A DNA stretch of 64,000 nt from Actinocatenispora sp036503555 (GCA_036503555.1 DASXWQ010000059.1:1-64000), one strand, 5' to 3'; shown: positions 1-9,361, counted from the stretch's first letter. Translations and numbers: made by a program. Notes: a model not told the origin generated them from the sequence alone.

Positions 1-1605
1 AAGCCGATGCTGGCCCGCGGCGAGCTGCAGACCATCGGCGCGACCACGCTCGACGAGTACCGGAAGTACCTGGAGAAGGACGCCGCGCTGGAGCGCCGCT
101 TCCAGCCGATCCAGGTCGCCGAGCCGTCGCTGGCGCACACCATCGAGATGCTCAAGGGCCTCCGCGACAAGTACGAGGCGCACCACCGCATCTCGATCAC
201 CGACAAGGCGCTGGTGGCCGCCGCGACCCTCGCCGACCGGTACATCTCCGACCGGTACCTGCCGGACAAGGCGATCGACCTGATCGACGAGGCCGGCGCC
301 CGGATGCGGATCCGCCGGATGACCGCGCCGCCGGACCTGCGCGACTTCGACGAGAAGATCGCCCAGGTGCGGAAGGACAAGGAGTCCGCGATCGACGCGC
401 AGGACTTCGAGCGGGCCGCCCAGCTCCGTGACTCCGAGAAGCAGCTTCTCAACCAGAAGTCGCAGCGGGAGAAGGAGTGGAAGTCGGGCGACCTCGACGT
501 CGTCAGCGAGGTCGACGACGAGCAGATCGCCGAGGTCCTGGCCAACTGGACCGGCATCCCGGTCTACAAGCTCACCGAGGAGGAGACCGCCCGGCTGCTG
601 CGCATGGAGGACGAGCTGCACAAGCGGGTCGTCGGCCAGGAAGAGGCGGTCAAGTCGGTCTCCCAGGCGATCCGGCGTACCCGGTCCGGCCTGAAGGACC
701 CGAAGCGGCCGTCCGGTTCGTTCATCTTCGCCGGCCCGTCCGGTGTCGGTAAGAGCGAGCTGTCCAAGGCGCTGGCGGAGTTCCTGTTCGGCAGCGAGGA
801 CTCGATCATCCAGCTGGACATGAGCGAGTTCCACGACCGCTACACGGTGTCCCGGCTCGTCGGTGCGCCCCCCGGCTACGTGGGGTACGACGAGGGCGGC
901 CAGCTCACGGAGAAGGTGCGGCGCAAGCCGTTCTCGGTGGTCCTGTTCGACGAGATCGAGAAGGCCCACCCGGACGTCTTCAACACGCTGCTCCAGATCC
1001 TGGAGGACGGCCGGCTGACCGACGGCCAGGGCCGCATCGTGGACTTCAAGAACACGGTGATCATCCTGACCACCAACCTCGGTACCCGGGACGTCGCCAA
1101 GGCCGTCTCGCTCGGGTTCTCGTCGTCCGACGACGCGGACAGCAACTACGAGCGGATGAAGCTCAAGGTCAACGACGAGCTGAAGAAGCACTTCCGGCCC
1201 GAGTTCCTGAACCGGATCGACGACACCGTCGTGTTCCACCAGCTCAGCGAGGAGAACATCCTCGAGATCGTGGACATCATGATCTCCCGGATCGAGACCC
1301 AGCTCCGCAACAAGGACATGGAGCTTGAGCTGACCGAGAACGCGAAGAAGTTCCTGGCCAAGAAGGGCTTCGACCCGGTGCTGGGCGCCCGGCCGCTGCG
1401 CCGGACCATCCAGCGGGAGATCGAGGACGCGCTGTCCGAGCGCATCCTGTTCAACGAGATCACCCCCGGCCAGATCGTCCTGGTCGACGTCGAGGGCGAC
1501 CCGTCGGACATCGAGAACTCGAAGCTGGTGTTCAGCGGCACGGCGAAGCCCGCCGAGGTGCCGGACGCGGTTCCGGCCAACCTGGGTTCCACCGAGCCCG
1601 AGTAA
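1..1605 (+). CDS. clpC: ATP-dependent Clp protease ATP-binding subunit ClpC (5' end outside window)
   Basis: AAA+ unfoldase that feeds substrates to the ClpP protease in the cytoplasm. The frame is open from base 1, so only the C-terminal part is seen. In order it shows the end of the first AAA+ module (ERRFQPI, DKAIDLIDEA), a UVR/middle-domain helix (DFERAAQLRD, about residues 135-145 counted from the Met at base 7), the second AAA+ module with Walker A GPSGVGKS (about 243-250), Walker B LFDEIEKAH and sensor-region TTNLGT, then the C-terminal D2-small domain (FLNRIDD, GARPLRR). The tail is acidic and Pro-rich. The middle domain identifies ClpC rather than ClpA or ClpB. A strong hairpin terminator follows 14 bp after the stop. 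The identification is very secure; only the N-terminus is missing. Confidence 0.97.
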   Translation, partial: KPMLARGELQTIGATTLDEYRKYLEKDAALERRFQPIQVAEPSLAHTIEMLKGLRDKYEAHHRISITDKALVAAATLADRYISDRYLPDKAIDLIDEAGARMRIRRMTAPPDLRDFDEKIAQVRKDKESAIDAQDFERAAQLRDSEKQLLNQKSQREKEWKSGDLDVVSEVDDEQIAEVLANWTGIPVYKLTEEETARLLRMEDELHKRVVGQEEAVKSVSQAIRRTRSGLKDPKRPSGSFIFAGPSGVGKSELSKALAEFLFGSEDSIIQLDMSEFHDRYTVSRLVGAPPGYVGYDEGGQLTEKVRRKPFSVVLFDEIEKAHPDVFNTLLQILEDGRLTDGQGRIVDFKNTVIILTTNLGTRDVAKAVSLGFSSSDDADSNYERMKLKVNDELKKHFRPEFLNRIDDTVVFHQLSEENILEIVDIMISRIETQLRNKDMELELTENAKKFLAKKGFDPVLGARPLRRTIQREIEDALSERILFNEITPGQIVLVDVEGDPSDIENSKLVFSGTAKPAEVPDAVPANLGSTEPE

Positions 1606-1618
1606 CGATCCGTCCCAA

Positions 1619-1656
1619 CGACGAAGGGCCCCGGCTTCGGCCGGGGTCCTTCGTCG
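1619..1656 (+). terminator. clpC terminator hairpin
   Basis: Two 17-base arms (1619-1635 and 1640-1656) pair with one G-U wobble around a TTCG tetraloop, 14 bp after the clpC stop. There is no long T-run, which is normal for GC-rich actinobacteria. UUCG closure makes this an exceptionally stable stem. Confidence 0.88.
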
Positions 1657-1674
1657 TGTCCGGGCGTTGCGCGT

Positions 1675-1860
<186 letters not shown>

Positions 1861-1866
<6 letters not shown>

Positions 1867-2745
1867 AGGCAGGGCGTACCGCTGGCGCGGCAGGGCGTGC
1901 ACGAGGCCGTCGTCGACGAGGGCGGACAGGGCACGTTCGCGCTGGGTGGCGTCCGGCCAGACCGTGTCGAGGTCGGCCCGGGGTACCGGCGCGGTGGCGT
2001 CCCGGAGCACGGCCATGATCAGGCCGCGTACCTGCCGGTCGGTGCCGGCGAACTTCTGCACCTTCCGGGCCGGGCCGGTCGCCGCGGGGCGGCCGGCGCG
2101 CTGCCAGCCGCACTCGGCGTACACCGGGCAGTCGGCGCAGCGGGGCCCGCGGGCCGTGCAGATCAACGCGCCGAGCTCCATGAACGCGATCGACGCCCGC
2201 GCCGCGTCGGTACGGTCGGCCGGCAGCAACGCGTCGACCGCGGCGAGATCCGCGGCGGCGCGCGGCGGACCGGCGTCGGCGTCGCCCGCGACGGCCCGCG
2301 CCACGAACCGCCGTACGTTCGTGTCCACGACCGGATGCCGGTCCCCGTACGAGAAGACCGCGACGGCGCGCGCCGTGTACGACCCGATGCCCGGCAGGGC
2401 CAGCAGCGCGTCCACGTCCCGCGGCACCACGCCGTCGTGCCGTTCCACCAGCGCGCGGGCGCACTCGTGCAGGCGCAGCGCGCGCCGCGGGTACCCGAGG
2501 CGGCCCCACGCGCGGATCACCTCGGCGGCCGGCTCGGCGGCCAGGTCCTGCGGATGCGGCCAGCGCGCCAGCCACTCCCGCCACACCGGCAGCACCCGGC
2601 TCACCGGCGTCTGCTGCAGCATCACCTCGCTGACCAGGACCGCCCACGGCGACACACCGGCCGCCCGCCACGGCAGGTCCCGGGCGTGCTCGTCGTACCA
2701 GGCGCTGACCAGCGCGGCGAGGCGCTGCTCCGGTGTCTCGCTCAT
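1861..2745 (-). CDS. mutY: A/G-specific adenine glycosylase MutY
   Basis: Base-excision repair enzyme that removes adenine mispaired with 8-oxoguanine. The 294-residue protein has the catalytic Glu40 in SEVMLQQT, a helix-hairpin-helix LPGIGSYTA (about 117-125), the catalytic Asp141 in DTNVRRF, and the 4Fe-4S ligands Cys196, Cys203, Cys206 and Cys212 (C-X6-C-X2-C-X5-C). After the cluster the roughly 60-residue tail (VLRDATAPVPRADLD to the end) looks like a winged helix. I do not see the NUDIX-like 8-oxoG-reading domain of E. coli MutY (about 350 residues). Actinobacterial MutY proteins are commonly this short. The ATG at 2745 fits the start of the family. Its stop codon lies inside the GGTCAG repeat array. 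Confidence 0.95.
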
Positions 2746-3010
2746 CGTCCGGTCATCCTGCCACGGTCGCGTACGGTGGTCCGGCGAGGTGTCGGCTGCG
2801 GCGGCGTGGGGCGAACTGCCGTTCTGCCGGGGTGTCCCCGTGCGGTGACCGGCGGGTTCGCGTGAGCGGACGGTGGCTGACCGTCTGACTTGGCCAGCAT
2901 GGCCGGAACCGTTGCGGCGGCAGGCAAACGGTCCGACCGTTGATCGGTCATGATCGATCCGGCGCGTCGCCGCGTCGCGGCACCGACCGCACCGCTAGCG
3001 TGTTGGCACT

Positions 3011-3736
3011 ATGCGGATGACGGTCGGCCCGCTCCCGGCAAGCGTGTACTGGCGGCGTCGAGTGGTCGTGCTCGCCGCCGTACTCATCACGATCCTGCTG
3101 GTCGCGTGGGAATGCAGTGGTTCCGGCTCACCCACCCCGAAGAGCGCGCCCAGCCCCGGCCACGGCGGCGCCGCGCGCGGCGGCAGCGGATCGCCGACGG
3201 ACGGCTCCTCGACCCCGGGTGGCGAGACCCCGGGCGGCGGCACCCCGGGCGGTACGACACCGTCGGGCGGGCTGTCGACCGCCGGGCCGCGGGCCGAAGG
3301 CGGCGCCGACGGCGACGACGAGCCGCCCGTACCCCGGCCGACCGGACCCGCCCCCACCTGCGGCGACGACGACATGTCCGTCAGCGCGCGTACCGCGTCC
3401 GAGCACATCCCGGCCGGGTCGTACCCGACGCTGTTCCTGACGATCGGCAACAGCTCCACCCACGCCTGTACCCGTGACATCGGCGCCGACGCGCAGGAAC
3501 TGTGGATCACGCACGACGGCCGGCGGGTCTGGTCGTCGGACTACTGCAATCCGAACCACGACAAGGACGTACGCCGGTTCGAGGCCGGCGTCCAGGTCAC
3601 CTTCCACCTGATCTGGGACGGTCGGAGCGCGAGCCGGGGTTGCAAGGACGGCAGCGTCCTGCCGCGCGGGCGGTACGAGCTGGGCGGCCGGGTCGGCGGC
3701 AAGACGAGTACGCCGGCGCGCTTCGAGCTGGACTGA
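3011..3736 (+). CDS. Membrane-anchored secreted protein, Rv3587c-like position
   Basis: A 241-residue protein with a basic start, one membrane segment or signal anchor (about residues 18-34, VVVLAAVLITILLVAW), then a roughly 75-residue Gly/Pro/Ser/Thr-rich linker and a C-terminal extracytoplasmic domain (about 113-241) with four cysteines (CGDDDM, CTRDIG, DYCNPN, RGCKDG), probably two disulfides. The C-terminal part (VTFHLIWDGR, LPRGRYELGGRV) looks like a beta-sandwich resembling BsuPI or other Ig-like folds; that is inference. In Mycobacterium tuberculosis the same place next to disA is held by the conserved membrane protein Rv3587c. A -10-like TAGCGT lies at 2996-3001, only 9 bases before the ATG, so the leader is very short. 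The 265-bp gap from mutY otherwise holds only this promoter region. Function unknown. Confidence 0.8.
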   Translation: MRMTVGPLPASVYWRRRVVVLAAVLITILLVAWECSGSGSPTPKSAPSPGHGGAARGGSGSPTDGSSTPGGETPGGGTPGGTTPSGGLSTAGPRAEGGADGDDEPPVPRPTGPAPTCGDDDMSVSARTASEHIPAGSYPTLFLTIGNSSTHACTRDIGADAQELWITHDGRRVWSSDYCNPNHDKDVRRFEAGVQVTFHLIWDGRSASRGCKDGSVLPRGRYELGGRVGGKTSTPARFELD

Positions 3737-3850
3737 CGGGCAGCGGGGGCGGCGCGAGCCAGGAACGGTCGAGCCGGGGCCGGTCATGGTCGCGAGTCTG
3801 CCCCCGTGACGCGGCACGTGGTCGGGCAGGGACGGGAAGCGACAAAGAAC

Positions 3851-3894
3851 GCGCCCATACCCCCACCCACCCAAGGGGGGGCGCGCCCCGACAC
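3851..3894. terminator. Possible bidirectional terminator between convergent genes
   Basis: A GCGCCC arm, a C-rich run, then a G-rich run and GGGCGC can fold into a hairpin. It lies between two convergent genes (stops at 3736 and 3980), where a terminator is expected. Pairing is imperfect and the register is ambiguous because of the homopolymer runs. Confidence 0.35.
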
Positions 3895-3929
3895 AAGCCT
3901 AGCCGCGCACGGCCCGGCGCGGAGGTGCC

Positions 3930-3969
3930 TGTGGACAAGCGCGACCGGTCCGGCCCAGCCTGTGGACAA
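3930..3969 (-). promoter_or_regulatory. Pair of consensus DnaA boxes
   Basis: TTGTCCACA on the minus strand occurs twice, at 3930-3938 and 3961-3969. The two are in the same orientation, 31 bp apart, and each is embedded in GCG-rich flanks (CCTGTGGACAA). This equals the actinobacterial DnaA-box consensus. They lie just downstream of the disA stop codon. Whether DnaA binds here is untested. Confidence 0.55.
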
Positions 3970-3979
3970 CGCGCGTACG

Positions 3980-5056
3980 TCAGACGTACCGCTCCAGGAT
4001 CGACGCCTCGGCGAGCCGCGACAGCCCTTCCCGCACCGTACGCGCGCGGCTGTCGCCGACCCCGTCGACGGCCTGCAGGTCCTCCACGGTCGCGCCGAGC
4101 AGGCGTTGCAGGCCACCGAAGTGGTCCACGAGCCGGTCGACGACCGCGGCCGGCAGGCGCGGCACCTTCGCCAGCAGCCGGAAGCCGAGCGGGCTGATCG
4201 CCGCGTCGAGCGCGTCGGTGGTCGGCGGGTAGCTCAGCGCCTTCGCCACCGCGGTCAGGTCCAGCAGCTCCGTCGCGGACAGCTCGTCCAGCAGCGACAG
4301 CACCTCGTGCACCTCCGGCGGCGTACGCCCCGGCGGGAAGTAGTCCCGGATCACCAGCGTGCGGTCCTCGTCGACACCGGCCATCAGCTCGTCGAGCTGC
4401 AACGCGAGCAGGCGGCCGTCGGTGCCGAGCTCGATCACGTACCCCTCGATCTCGTCGGCGATGCGGCGCACCATCTCCAGCCGCTGCACGACGGCCATCG
4501 CGTCCCGCACCGTGACGAGGTCCTCGATCTCCAGCGCGGACAGCGTGCCGGACACCTCGTCGAGCCGAGCCTTGTACCGCTCCAGGGTGGCGAGGGCCTG
4601 GTTGGCGCGCGAGAGTATCGCGGCCGAGTCGTCGAGGACGTGCCGCTGACCGGTCACGTACAGGCTGATGATGTGCATGGACTGGCTGACCGAGATCACC
4701 GGGTATCCGGTCTGCCGGGCGACGCGCTCCGCGGTGCGGTGCCGGGTGCCGGACTCCTCCGTCGGGATCGACGGGTCCGGCATCAGGTGTACGGCGGCCT
4801 GCACGATCCGGGAGCAGTCGTTGGTGAGGATGACCGCGCCGTCCATCTTGCACAGCTCGCGCAGCCGGGTCGCCGAGAACTCGACGTCGAGCGGGAACCC
4901 GCCGGTGCACAGGGTGTCGACGGCCCGGTCGTACCCCAGCACGATCAGGGCGCCGGTGTTGCCGCGCAGGATGCGCTCCAACCCCTCCCGCAGTGCGGTG
5001 CCCGGCGCCATCAGCGCGAGCGTCGCCCGCAGCGGGTCATCCCGGTCGATTGGCAC
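3980..5056 (-). CDS. disA: DNA integrity scanning diadenylate cyclase DisA
   Basis: Makes the second messenger c-di-AMP from two ATP and scans DNA for branched structures. The 358-residue protein has an N-terminal DAC domain (about 1-150) with the catalytic DGA motif at 72-74 and RHR at 105-107 (GTRHRTAE). A helical linker follows (about 150-280), then a C-terminal helix-hairpin-helix DNA-binding domain (VEDLQAVDGVGDSRARTV, about 320-340). Full length for the family. It lies 231 bp downstream of radA on the same strand, the usual partner; RadA is known to interact with DisA and restrain its activity in Bacillus. The 231-bp gap contains no convincing gene. The start ATG at 5056 is preceded by a GAAGGAGC ribosome-binding site. 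Confidence 0.97.
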   Translation of the reverse strand: MPIDRDDPLRATLALMAPGTALREGLERILRGNTGALIVLGYDRAVDTLCTGGFPLDVEFSATRLRELCKMDGAVILTNDCSRIVQAAVHLMPDPSIPTEESGTRHRTAERVARQTGYPVISVSQSMHIISLYVTGQRHVLDDSAAILSRANQALATLERYKARLDEVSGTLSALEIEDLVTVRDAMAVVQRLEMVRRIADEIEGYVIELGTDGRLLALQLDELMAGVDEDRTLVIRDYFPPGRTPPEVHEVLSLLDELSATELLDLTAVAKALSYPPTTDALDAAISPLGFRLLAKVPRLPAAVVDRLVDHFGGLQRLLGATVEDLQAVDGVGDSRARTVREGLSRLAEASILERYV

Positions 5057-5287
5057 CTCGCTGCTCCTTCGGCTCTCGCGCGGCGGCGTCCGGCACCGCG
5101 CCGGAACAGTCTATGGAGTCTAGGACCCGCTCCGCGGCGCCCCGCACGGCGTGGATCACGCTTCGTGAACGAACCGTGGCCATCGGCCCGCATCACCCGG
5201 ACACACCACGCAGACACCGACACCGCACCCCGCACGCGTCCGAAACCCGACACCCCACCGGCGGGCGGCCGACGCGCCCGACGCGGC

Positions 5288-6739
5288 CTACTCGGTACGC
5301 GTGGCGGCCACCGCGCGCAGCGCCGCGCCGAGGTCGGGTACCTCGACGACGGTGAGGCCGGCCGGCGCCGGTGTGCCGTTGGCGGCGGGGCCGCAGCCGA
5401 CGGGTACCAGTGCCCGGGTGAAGCCCATCCGGGCGGCCTCGGAGAGCCGGCGCGGCACCGCCGACACGGGGCGTACCTCGCCGGCGAGGCCGACCTCGCC
5501 GATCGCCACCAGGTCGGCGGGGATCGGGAAGTCGCGCGCCGCGGACGCGACGGCGAGCCCGACGGCGAGGTCGGCGGCCGGCTCGGCCACCTTCATCCCG
5601 CCGACGGTCGCGGCGAACACCTCCTTGTCGTGCAGCCGCACCTTGCACCGCCGCTCCAGCACGGCGAGGGCCATCGCGAGCCGCGCCGAGTCGAGGCCGG
5701 ACACCGCGCGCCGCGGCGACGGGATGGTCGACGGCGCCACCAGCGCCTGTACCTCCGCGAGCAGCGGCCGGCGCCCCTCCACGGTGACGGTGACGCAGGT
5801 GCCGGGGACGGGGTCGGCGTGCCGCGACAGGAACAGCCCGGACGGGTCGGCGAGGCCGCGGATGCCGCCGTCGTGCATCTCGAAGCAGCCGACCTCGTCG
5901 GCCGCGCCGAACCGGTTCTTCACGGCGCGGACCAGCCGCAGCGTCGAGTGCCGGTCGCCCTCGAAGTGCAGCACCACGTCGACCAGGTGCTCCATGACGC
6001 GCGGCCCGGCGATCGCGCCATCCTTCGTGACGTGGCCGACGAGCACGGTGGCGATGCCGCGCTCCTTGGCGACCGCGACGAGCGCCGCGGTGACGGCACG
6101 GACCTGGGTGACGCCGCCGGGCGAGCCGTCGACCTCCGGCGACGCGATGGTCTGCACCGAGTCGAGGATCAGCAGGCCGGGCGTGACCGCGTCGACGTGC
6201 CCCAGCACGGCGGACAGGTCGGTCTCGGTGGCGAGGTAGAGGTTGTCGTGCAGCGTGCCGGTACGCTCCGCGCGCAGCCGCACCTGGGCCGCCGACTCCT
6301 CGCCGCTGACCACGAGCGACGGGCGGCCGGCGCCGGCGCCGGTGGCGCACCAGCGGTGCGCGACCTCGAGCAGGAGCGTCGACTTGCCGACGCCGGGCTC
6401 GCCGGCGAGCAGCACGACCGCGCCCGGCACGAGGCCGCCGCCGAGCACCCGGTCCAGCTCGTCGACGCCGGTAGGGCGGCGGGTCGCCTGCTCCAGGTCG
6501 ACCGTGCCGATCGGGCTGGCCGGCACGGCCGGCGCCCGCGAAGGGACCGCGGCGGTCGCGGCGGACGGTGCGGCGGCACGCGGCGCGGTCTCGACGACCG
6601 AGTTCCACGTACCGCAGTCGGGGCAGCGGCCGACCCACTTGGGCGAGGCGTAACCGCACTCCTGGCAGTGGTATGCCGGACGAACTGTCCGGACCGCCTT
6701 GGTGGTCGAGCCACGGCCGGTCGAGCTACGGGAGGTCAC
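5288..6739 (-). CDS. radA: DNA repair protein RadA
   Basis: Branch-migration helicase of homologous recombination. The 483-residue protein has an N-terminal C4 zinc finger (Cys25, Cys28, Cys39, Cys42), a RecA-like ATPase with Walker A GEPGVGKST at 113-121, the RadA-specific KNRFG motif (near residue 270), and a C-terminal Lon-protease-like domain (ADLAVGLAVASAARDFPIP to the end). All hallmark motifs are intact. The Ala/Pro-rich stretch at 51-76 is an actinobacterial linker insertion. It is transcribed toward disA, and lpqE is divergent in order but on the same strand downstream in the block, as in mycobacteria where lpqE, radA and disA are neighbours. Confidence 0.97.
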   Translation of the reverse strand: MTSRSSTGRGSTTKAVRTVRPAYHCQECGYASPKWVGRCPDCGTWNSVVETAPRAAAPSAATAAVPSRAPAVPASPIGTVDLEQATRRPTGVDELDRVLGGGLVPGAVVLLAGEPGVGKSTLLLEVAHRWCATGAGAGRPSLVVSGEESAAQVRLRAERTGTLHDNLYLATETDLSAVLGHVDAVTPGLLILDSVQTIASPEVDGSPGGVTQVRAVTAALVAVAKERGIATVLVGHVTKDGAIAGPRVMEHLVDVVLHFEGDRHSTLRLVRAVKNRFGAADEVGCFEMHDGGIRGLADPSGLFLSRHADPVPGTCVTVTVEGRRPLLAEVQALVAPSTIPSPRRAVSGLDSARLAMALAVLERRCKVRLHDKEVFAATVGGMKVAEPAADLAVGLAVASAARDFPIPADLVAIGEVGLAGEVRPVSAVPRRLSEAARMGFTRALVPVGCGPAANGTPAPAGLTVVEVPDLGAALRAVAATRTE

Positions 6740-6783
6740 GCCCGCACGCTATGCCGCGGGTACGACATTCGTGGCGGGACGGG

Positions 6784-7467
6784 TCACTCGCCGGTGCCCT
6801 CGGACGGCACCGGCGCGGAGCTGCGCTCGGTGACCTGCCCCGGCGGGGCCATCGGTACGTCGACCTCGACCGCCCCGGCCTTCTCGAAGTGGAACACCAG
6901 GCGCACCGTGTCGCCGGGGGAGAGCGTGGCGTGCAGCTTGTAGAGCGTCAGGTACTGGCCCTGGTCGGGGATCAGCGGCACGAAGCTCTGCGGCGCCAGG
7001 TCGAGGCGGAAGCGGTCCGGCCCGGGCGGCTGGTTCGCCGGCGCGGGGGACGGTGTGCCGCTCGCCGACGCGCTCGCCGAGGCGGTGGGGCTGGCCGACG
7101 CCTTGTTGTCGACGTACACGACGGAGTCGGCGGCGGTGGTGTCGACCGACGTGAGCGTGTCGCCGGATTCGCCCGAGTTGGCGATGCGGACGACGAGCGG
7201 CGCGTTCTCGTTCTTCGCGTACGCCCGGTTGGCCTCGCCGCGGTATGCCACGGTCAGGTCCCGCAGCGCGATCGTGCCGTTGGTCGACGTCGCGTTGGCG
7301 CCCTGTACGGCGGGCTTGACCTTGGCGGTCGAGGAGATCTGGCCCGCGCCGCAGCCGGCCAGCAGCGCCGCGGCGCCCGCCCCAGCCAGCAGCGCCAGCG
7401 ATCCGCGCCGAGTGATCCGACGCAGCGACACCCGCGACGACAATGCCCGAACTTCACTGCGGCTCAC
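6784..7467 (-). CDS. lpqE: LpqE-like lipoprotein with a PCu(A)C-type domain
   Basis: A 227-residue exported lipoprotein. I chose the GTG at 7467 because GAGGAGG lies 9 bases upstream and a basic N-region plus hydrophobic stretch follows, ending in the lipobox LLAGC. The mature part has a cupredoxin-like domain interrupted by an Ala/Ser/Thr/Pro-rich insertion (KASASPTASASASASG). It ends in the PCu(A)C signature of a Gly/Gln turn, then LSPGDTVRLVFHFEKAG and VEVDVPM. The Met and His copper ligands of true PCu(A)C chaperones are absent (QGQYLTLYKL where H-x-M-x is expected). Metal binding as in copper chaperones is therefore doubtful. Mycobacterial LpqE (Rv3584) occupies exactly this position beside radA, which supports the symbol. 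Function otherwise unknown. Confidence 0.82.
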   Translation of the reverse strand: MSRSEVRALSSRVSLRRITRRGSLALLAGAGAAALLAGCGAGQISSTAKVKPAVQGANATSTNGTIALRDLTVAYRGEANRAYAKNENAPLVVRIANSGESGDTLTSVDTTAADSVVYVDNKASASPTASASASASGTPSPAPANQPPGPDRFRLDLAPQSFVPLIPDQGQYLTLYKLHATLSPGDTVRLVFHFEKAGAVEVDVPMAPPGQVTERSSAPVPSEGTGE

Positions 7468-7562
7468 GGTGCGGATCCTCCTCGGCTGAGCCCAACAGCA
7501 GGCCACGGACAGCGTAATGCCGGCCCCCGCACCCCGTGCGCCGGGTCGGGCGATCCGCCGGT

Positions 7563-8384
7563 TCAGGTGAGTCGGGTGCCGGCGAGCACCAGCAGGGCGA
7601 CGTCGACCAGGGCGACGACAAGGACGGTACGGAACGTCGCGCGCGAACCCGGCCGCCGCCCCGCCGCGGCGCCCACCACCAGCGCGACCGCGGCGACGGC
7701 GAACCCGACGAGGCCGAACACCGAGCCCGTGCCGTACGCGAGCAGGCCGGAGCAGGTGAGCAGCAGCAGGGCGCCGGCCAGCCAGCTCGGGCCGGCGCCG
7801 ATCCGGTGCGGCAGCCCGCGTACCCCGGCGGCGCGGTCGGCGGCCAGGTCGGGCAGCGTGTTGAAGAAGTGCGCGCCGCCGCCGAGCGCCGCGCCCGCCG
7901 CGACCAGCCACCACGGCGGCACCGCGGGCACGCCCAGCACGACGAACGTCGGCAGCAACCCGAACGACACCAGGTACGGCAGCACCGAGACCGGCGTCGC
8001 CTTCAGTGGCCGGTTGTACAGCCAGCCGCTCGCCACCGCGACCAGGTGCGTCGCGCCGGCCAGCCAGCCGGACAGCAGCGACAGCGGTACGCAGCACGCC
8101 GCCGCCACGCATGCCGCCCGGCCCAGTACGACCGGCGCCAGCTCCCCGGTCGCCGCCGGCTTGTCGGTACGCCCGGCCGCCGCGTCGCGCGAGGCGTCCA
8201 GCCAGTCGTTGCTCCAGCCGATCGACAGCTGCCCGGCCAGCACCGCCGCCGCGACCGCCGCCGTACCCGCGACGCCCCGGCCGACCGCAGCGGCCAGTAC
8301 CGCGGCGACGACGGTGACGGCCGCGGTCGGCTCCGGATGGCAGCCGCGGACCAGCCCGTACCCGGCGCGCGTCAGCCGACCCAC
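7563..8384 (-). CDS. UbiA-family prenyltransferase
   Basis: An integral membrane prenyltransferase of 273 residues with about eight or nine membrane segments. The first Asp-rich motif NDWLDASRD is at 59-67 and the second, DLAADRAAG, at 179-187; these bind Mg2+-diphosphate of the isoprenoid donor. Between them the YNRPLKAT loop is typical of the family. It is divergent from a methyltransferase and close to a type III polyketide synthase, which suggests that it attaches an isoprenoid chain to the phenolic polyketide rather than serving menaquinone synthesis (MenA is usually longer and sits elsewhere). The 236-bp divergent gap to 8621 should hold the shared promoters. Family assignment is firm; the acceptor is inferred. 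Confidence 0.88.
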   Translation of the reverse strand: MGRLTRAGYGLVRGCHPEPTAAVTVVAAVLAAAVGRGVAGTAAVAAAVLAGQLSIGWSNDWLDASRDAAAGRTDKPAATGELAPVVLGRAACVAAACCVPLSLLSGWLAGATHLVAVASGWLYNRPLKATPVSVLPYLVSFGLLPTFVVLGVPAVPPWWLVAAGAALGGGAHFFNTLPDLAADRAAGVRGLPHRIGAGPSWLAGALLLLTCSGLLAYGTGSVFGLVGFAVAAVALVVGAAAGRRPGSRATFRTVLVVALVDVALLVLAGTRLT

Positions 8385-8620
8385 GCCGTCCAGTCTGCCG
8401 GCCCGCCCTCCGCCCCTCCCGCCCGGTCACCGAACCCGCCGGCGGCCGGGACGGCCGGACCCCGGACGGCGCGTGAGCTGGGTTGGCGGCCAAGGCGGCT
8501 GAACCGCGCCGGACGCCGGACGACGCCGGATCCGGGTAGGCGATCCAGGTGGCCGAACAGGTGATCGGGCCGGGGCGGTGAACCGTACGCGGGGGCGTCC
8601 CGTGTGACAGTCTCTTAAGG

Positions 8621-9361
8621 GTGCCGATGGGACGCAGCGCGCGCGGTGGTCCGGCCGGAGACGGGCGGCTCGTCCGCAACGATCTCGGGCAGTACGTGAC
8701 GCTCGCGGCCGAGTGGTGGCGGCCGGACGGCGCGTTCGCGGCGCTGCGGTGGCTGGCCGAGGCGCGGGCGCGGCTGGTTCCGCCGGCACCGCACCCCGGG
8801 GCGGTCCTCGCCGACCTGGGCTGCGGCGGCGGCCTGCTCGCCCCGTACCTCGCCGGCAAGGGGTACCGGCACGTCGGTGTCGACCCGGTCCGCGTGTCAC
8901 TGGCGGTGGCGGCGGAGCACGGCGTGACGGCGGTGGCCGGCGACGCGTACCGGGTGCCGTTGGCGGACGGCTGCTGCGACGTGGTGGTGGCCGGTGAGCT
9001 GCTGGAACACGTGGCCGACCCGGACCGGGTGATCGCCGAGGCGGCGCGGCTGCTGCGGCCCGGCGGGCTGCTCGTCGGCGACACGATCAACGCGACGGCC
9101 GTGGCCCGCCTCGCCCTCGTACGCGTCGGGGAACGCGTCCCGGGCCTCGTCCCCCGCGGCATCCACGACCCGGACCTGTTCTGCCCGCCGAGTCGCGTGC
9201 TGGCGGCGGGCGCCCGCAACGGCATCGCCGTCGAGGTACGCGGGTTGCGCCCGGAGGTGCCGGCGTTCCTCCGGTTCCTGGCGACACGGCGTGGCCCGGT
9301 GCGGATGGTGCCGGACCGGAACACCGCCCTGCTGTACCAGTTTCGAGGGAGACGACTGTGA
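8621..9361 (+). CDS. Class I SAM-dependent methyltransferase (UbiG-like)
   Basis: A 246-residue Rossmann-fold methyltransferase. Motif I VLADLGCGGG is at 62-71, with the acidic residue of post-I in HVGVDPVRVSL, motif II DVVVAGELLEHV and motif III LLRPGGLLVGDTIN. It resembles the ubiquinone O-methylases UbiG/Coq3 that act on polyprenylated phenols, which fits its place between a UbiA prenyltransferase and a type III PKS. The GTG at 8621 is used; an ATG two codons on is possible. It overlaps the next gene by 4 bp (GTGA), so the three plus-strand genes form a tightly coupled operon. Confidence 0.88.
   Translation: MPMGRSARGGPAGDGRLVRNDLGQYVTLAAEWWRPDGAFAALRWLAEARARLVPPAPHPGAVLADLGCGGGLLAPYLAGKGYRHVGVDPVRVSLAVAAEHGVTAVAGDAYRVPLADGCCDVVVAGELLEHVADPDRVIAEAARLLRPGGLLVGDTINATAVARLALVRVGERVPGLVPRGIHDPDLFCPPSRVLAAGARNGIAVEVRGLRPEVPAFLRFLATRRGPVRMVPDRNTALLYQFRGRRL

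Noticed and set aside
3806..6943. Plus-strand frame of over 1000 codons across disA and radA
   Set aside because: High GC keeps the antisense frame open; the minus strand encodes complete, well-known DisA and RadA.
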